Shown here one piece after another: positions 40,278 through 42,044 of a stretch of DNA of 42,044 bases. Within the stretch, counting starts at the first letter, position 1. Each line of letters opens with the position of its first letter. Below the pieces are notes generated by a model, which was given only the letters and a program-made list of their open reading frames with translations, was not told the origin of the DNA and ran no database searches. Source of the DNA: JBECKS01 sp040235395 (GTDB taxonomy: Bacteria > Pseudomonadota > Gammaproteobacteria > Pseudomonadales > JBECKS01); the NCBI GenBank assembly GCA_040235395.1, contig JBECKS010000053.1, positions 1 through 42,044 of the forward strand, given 5' to 3'. The translations under genes were made by a program, and so were the position numbers.

Positions 40278-42044
40278 TTATGCCAGGCTTCTGCTTTTCT
40301 GAAGATAAGCAGCTTTCCTTTTCCGTTGATAAAACGTCGCGCCAAACATAGCTATTAACAGCGAAACTAACGTGATGTTTAGGGAACCAGTTCCCTCAGG
40401 ACCATCACTACCAAAAAGATTTGATTCATCAACGATAATCTCAGGCTCAAAGAGGGCAGCCGTATCTATCACTGCTAAACCAGCGATAACGATAATCTGA
40501 CCATTGATGACACCATCCAGGTCGTTAGGGCCACCATCGGAAATTGTTAACTGTATACAGTGGTTATAAGCGGCCAAGCCGACTGTATAACTGGCATCAC
40601 CTGGAGCAGGGCAGCCATTTTCATCAGATTGTGCAGAGCTAATGTAATTGTTGGCGTCTGTTACAAAACTGAACCAGACACCAAGCACAGGATCATACAA
40701 CCTGATTTCCGCTTCTGGGGTGATGCCCTGGTCAGTTGGAATAACAACCTGAGCTGAAATGGAAACAAGGGATAGCCCCGTGACACTAAAGTCATAAATC
40801 GAGCCAAAGTGTACATAACCTGTGTCGGTTACGATAAGCCCTTGATTGGTCATCTTGGTGAGATTGATATTGGGTGTGTAAACATTACTTTCCATGCCCA
40901 ATGGACCTGGTGCTAATGTTAGTCCGCTGTTTGTTTGCAGGAACTCAGGGCCTTCATCACTACTCTGTTCGTTACCGCTTAAGAGAAGCTCCAGGGTATT
41001 GTCATAAGCATCGAGATAGTCAGGAATGCCATCTCCATCGCTATCTGTAAGACCTTCTGTTGTATCGTCAACACCGTCTCCATCTGTGTCACCACCGCCG
41101 AGAGAGAGAGTATCCGCAACATAGACCAATGACAGCGATTGACTAACACTTGTAGTGCCATCAGAGACAAGCACATTCACCGTAAAGGCTTCAGGAATGA
41201 CGCTAGATGTAGGGCTAAATGTATAGGTGCCTCCAGCTGCACTTCCGCCAAGTGCAGCATCGCTGCCACTCCAGTCGTAACTGAGCGCGTCACCATTTCC
41301 ATCAGTTGCATTGGCGTTGACAGTAACGGTGCCCTGGTCGCCAAACATGGTGTTACCCGGGATGCCATTTTGGCTAGCAGAAAGGTTAACGACTGGAGCA
41401 ACTTGACCTTCAGTAATCATTACCTGATGACTTGTATCTAAACCAAACTCTGGACCTACCGTGATGCTGTTTAGGCTAATGGTCATGAGTTCATTACCTT
41501 CTCCAGCACCGTCATTGTTAGCAGTAATGTTAAGCGTTACCTGTCCGTTTGTTAGGTCAGCCTGACTATTCAGAACAACCGGTGAGGCAGGTGTGATGCT
41601 GTAATCGCCACCCGTGACAGAACCCGAAACGACATAACTGATAGAGACAGGGAAGTCAGCTAAAGGAATGTCACCACTGAAACTGATATTGGCTGTGCCA
41701 CTTGAACCTTCGGCAAGTACTTGAGAGCCACCAAGTGTAACCACAGGATGAATAGTGATGTTTTGATATTCTGTAGCGATATTAGGTACGGCATCCTGAG
41801 CAGTCCATGTAACAACATTATCACCAGGACGGAAATATTGATTAGATGTGTCTGCAGAAACACTGACCACACCATCGACACCATCCATAGCAGTGGCACT
41901 GAAATCAATAAAGGTTGTGTATCCGGCTGCCAATAGGTCGAAATCACCATTATGGGTAATGATGGGTGGTACTGAATCGATCTGGATGTTGTCACAGGTG
42001 AGTAGTGAATTGATGTCGCCACCAGTACAGGTGTTGAATTCAGT
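40278..42044 (-). CDS. Large surface protein with HYR, Calx-beta-like and choice-of-anchor U-type domains (5' end outside window)
   Basis: The frame is open from the window edge, so the N-terminus is missing. Visible order: an HYR-like domain (DSVPPIITHNGDFDL to the GDNVVTWTAQD block); a Calx-beta-like domain (EGSSGTANISFSGDIPLADFPVSI, shortened: GTANISFSGDI); a PKD/cadherin-like segment (DGNGDALSYDWSGSD); an Asp-rich calcium-binding stretch (DTDGDGVDDTTEG, then DSDGDGIPDYLD); and a choice-of-anchor U-type domain with CPAPGDASYTVGL and QLTISDGGPNDLDGVINGQI. It ends in Gly-rich residues, a hydrophobic helix (ITLVSLLIAMFGATFY) and a basic QRKRK cluster, a three-part sorting tail like GlyGly-CTERM. 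It should be exported and anchored or processed at the cell surface. It is the first visible gene of the cluster with the barrel and triheme lipoprotein. Confidence 0.85.
   Translation of the reverse strand, partial: TEFNTCTGGDINSLLTCDNIQIDSVPPIITHNGDFDLLAAGYTTFIDFSATAMDGVDGVVSVSADTSNQYFRPGDNVVTWTAQDAVPNIATEYQNITIHPVVTLGGSQVLAEGSSGTANISFSGDIPLADFPVSISYVVSGSVTGGDYSITPASPVVLNSQADLTNGQVTLNITANNDGAGEGNELMTISLNSITVGPEFGLDTSHQVMITEGQVAPVVNLSASQNGIPGNTMFGDQGTVTVNANATDGNGDALSYDWSGSDAALGGSAAGGTYTFSPTSSVIPEAFTVNVLVSDGTTSVSQSLSLVYVADTLSLGGGDTDGDGVDDTTEGLTDSDGDGIPDYLDAYDNTLELLLSGNEQSSDEGPEFLQTNSGLTLAPGPLGMESNVYTPNINLTKMTNQGLIVTDTGYVHFGSIYDFSVTGLSLVSISAQVVIPTDQGITPEAEIRLYDPVLGVWFSFVTDANNYISSAQSDENGCPAPGDASYTVGLAAYNHCIQLTISDGGPNDLDGVINGQIIVIAGLAVIDTAALFEPEIIVDESNLFGSDGPEGTGSLNITLVSLLIAMFGATFYQRKRKAAYLQKSRSLA

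Noticed and set aside
41931..41933. TTG as the start of the large surface protein
   Set aside because: The same frame is open for 37 more codons to the window edge, including part of an HYR-like domain, so the gene simply continues outside the window.

Overview
This window is a stretch of chromosome from a gammaproteobacterium, probably a marine heterotroph. The evidence is the set of housekeeping genes, which align closely with their E. coli counterparts from memory: the 3' end of guaA, rsmE, rapA, gmhA and a ygiQ-type radical SAM gene. Base composition is moderately AT-rich and even throughout. I see no rRNA, tRNA, insertion sequence, phage gene or CRISPR array, so it reads as core and lineage-specific chromosome rather than a mobile island.

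Layout: (1) 1-5.3 kb: end of guaA, an unrecognised soluble protein, a 7TMR-DISM/GGDEF diguanylate cyclase, an isolated MraY-like phospho-sugar transferase, a small Rieske protein, and a SprT-like metalloprotease with a long unexplained C-terminus. (2) 5.3-8.5 kb: two tandem paralogous exported proteins of unknown function. The first is cut by an in-frame TAA, and the 32 codons after it match the end of its paralog. (3) 8.9-21.3 kb: acyl-CoA and lipid-type metabolism (ferritin-like metal-dependent hydrolase, SRPBCC protein, double-hotdog thioesterase, thiolase, carboxylesterase, CaiB-type CoA transferase), with rsmE, a membrane GAF protein, two MFS transporters and an aldose-1-epimerase-like protein. 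(4) 21.3-27.4 kb: an arylsulfotransferase-like beta-propeller with a coupled membrane protein, then a signalling group: class III nucleotide cyclase with an FHA domain, PilZ protein, transmembrane Ser/Thr kinase, and a tail-anchored double-FHA protein whose linker carries threonine motifs phased every 16 residues. (5) 27.5-34.9 kb: YgiQ-type protein, GmhA, a short-chain dehydrogenase, RapA and an SCP2 lipid-carrier protein. (6) 35-42 kb: envelope genes: exported endonuclease/exonuclease/phosphatase-fold enzyme, small exported protein, DUF6316-like protein, then a tight minus-strand cluster encoding a large surface protein (cut by the window edge), an outer-membrane barrel and a triheme lipoprotein.

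Two themes stand out. Second-messenger and phospho-signalling is dense: c-di-GMP synthesis, c-di-GMP binding, a predicted adenylate cyclase, a Ser/Thr kinase and three FHA domains. The most plausible undescribed systems are the kinase/FHA/cyclase group with its phased Thr linker, and the surface protein/barrel/triheme lipoprotein cluster. Functional links are inferred from gene order and motifs; no database search was possible.
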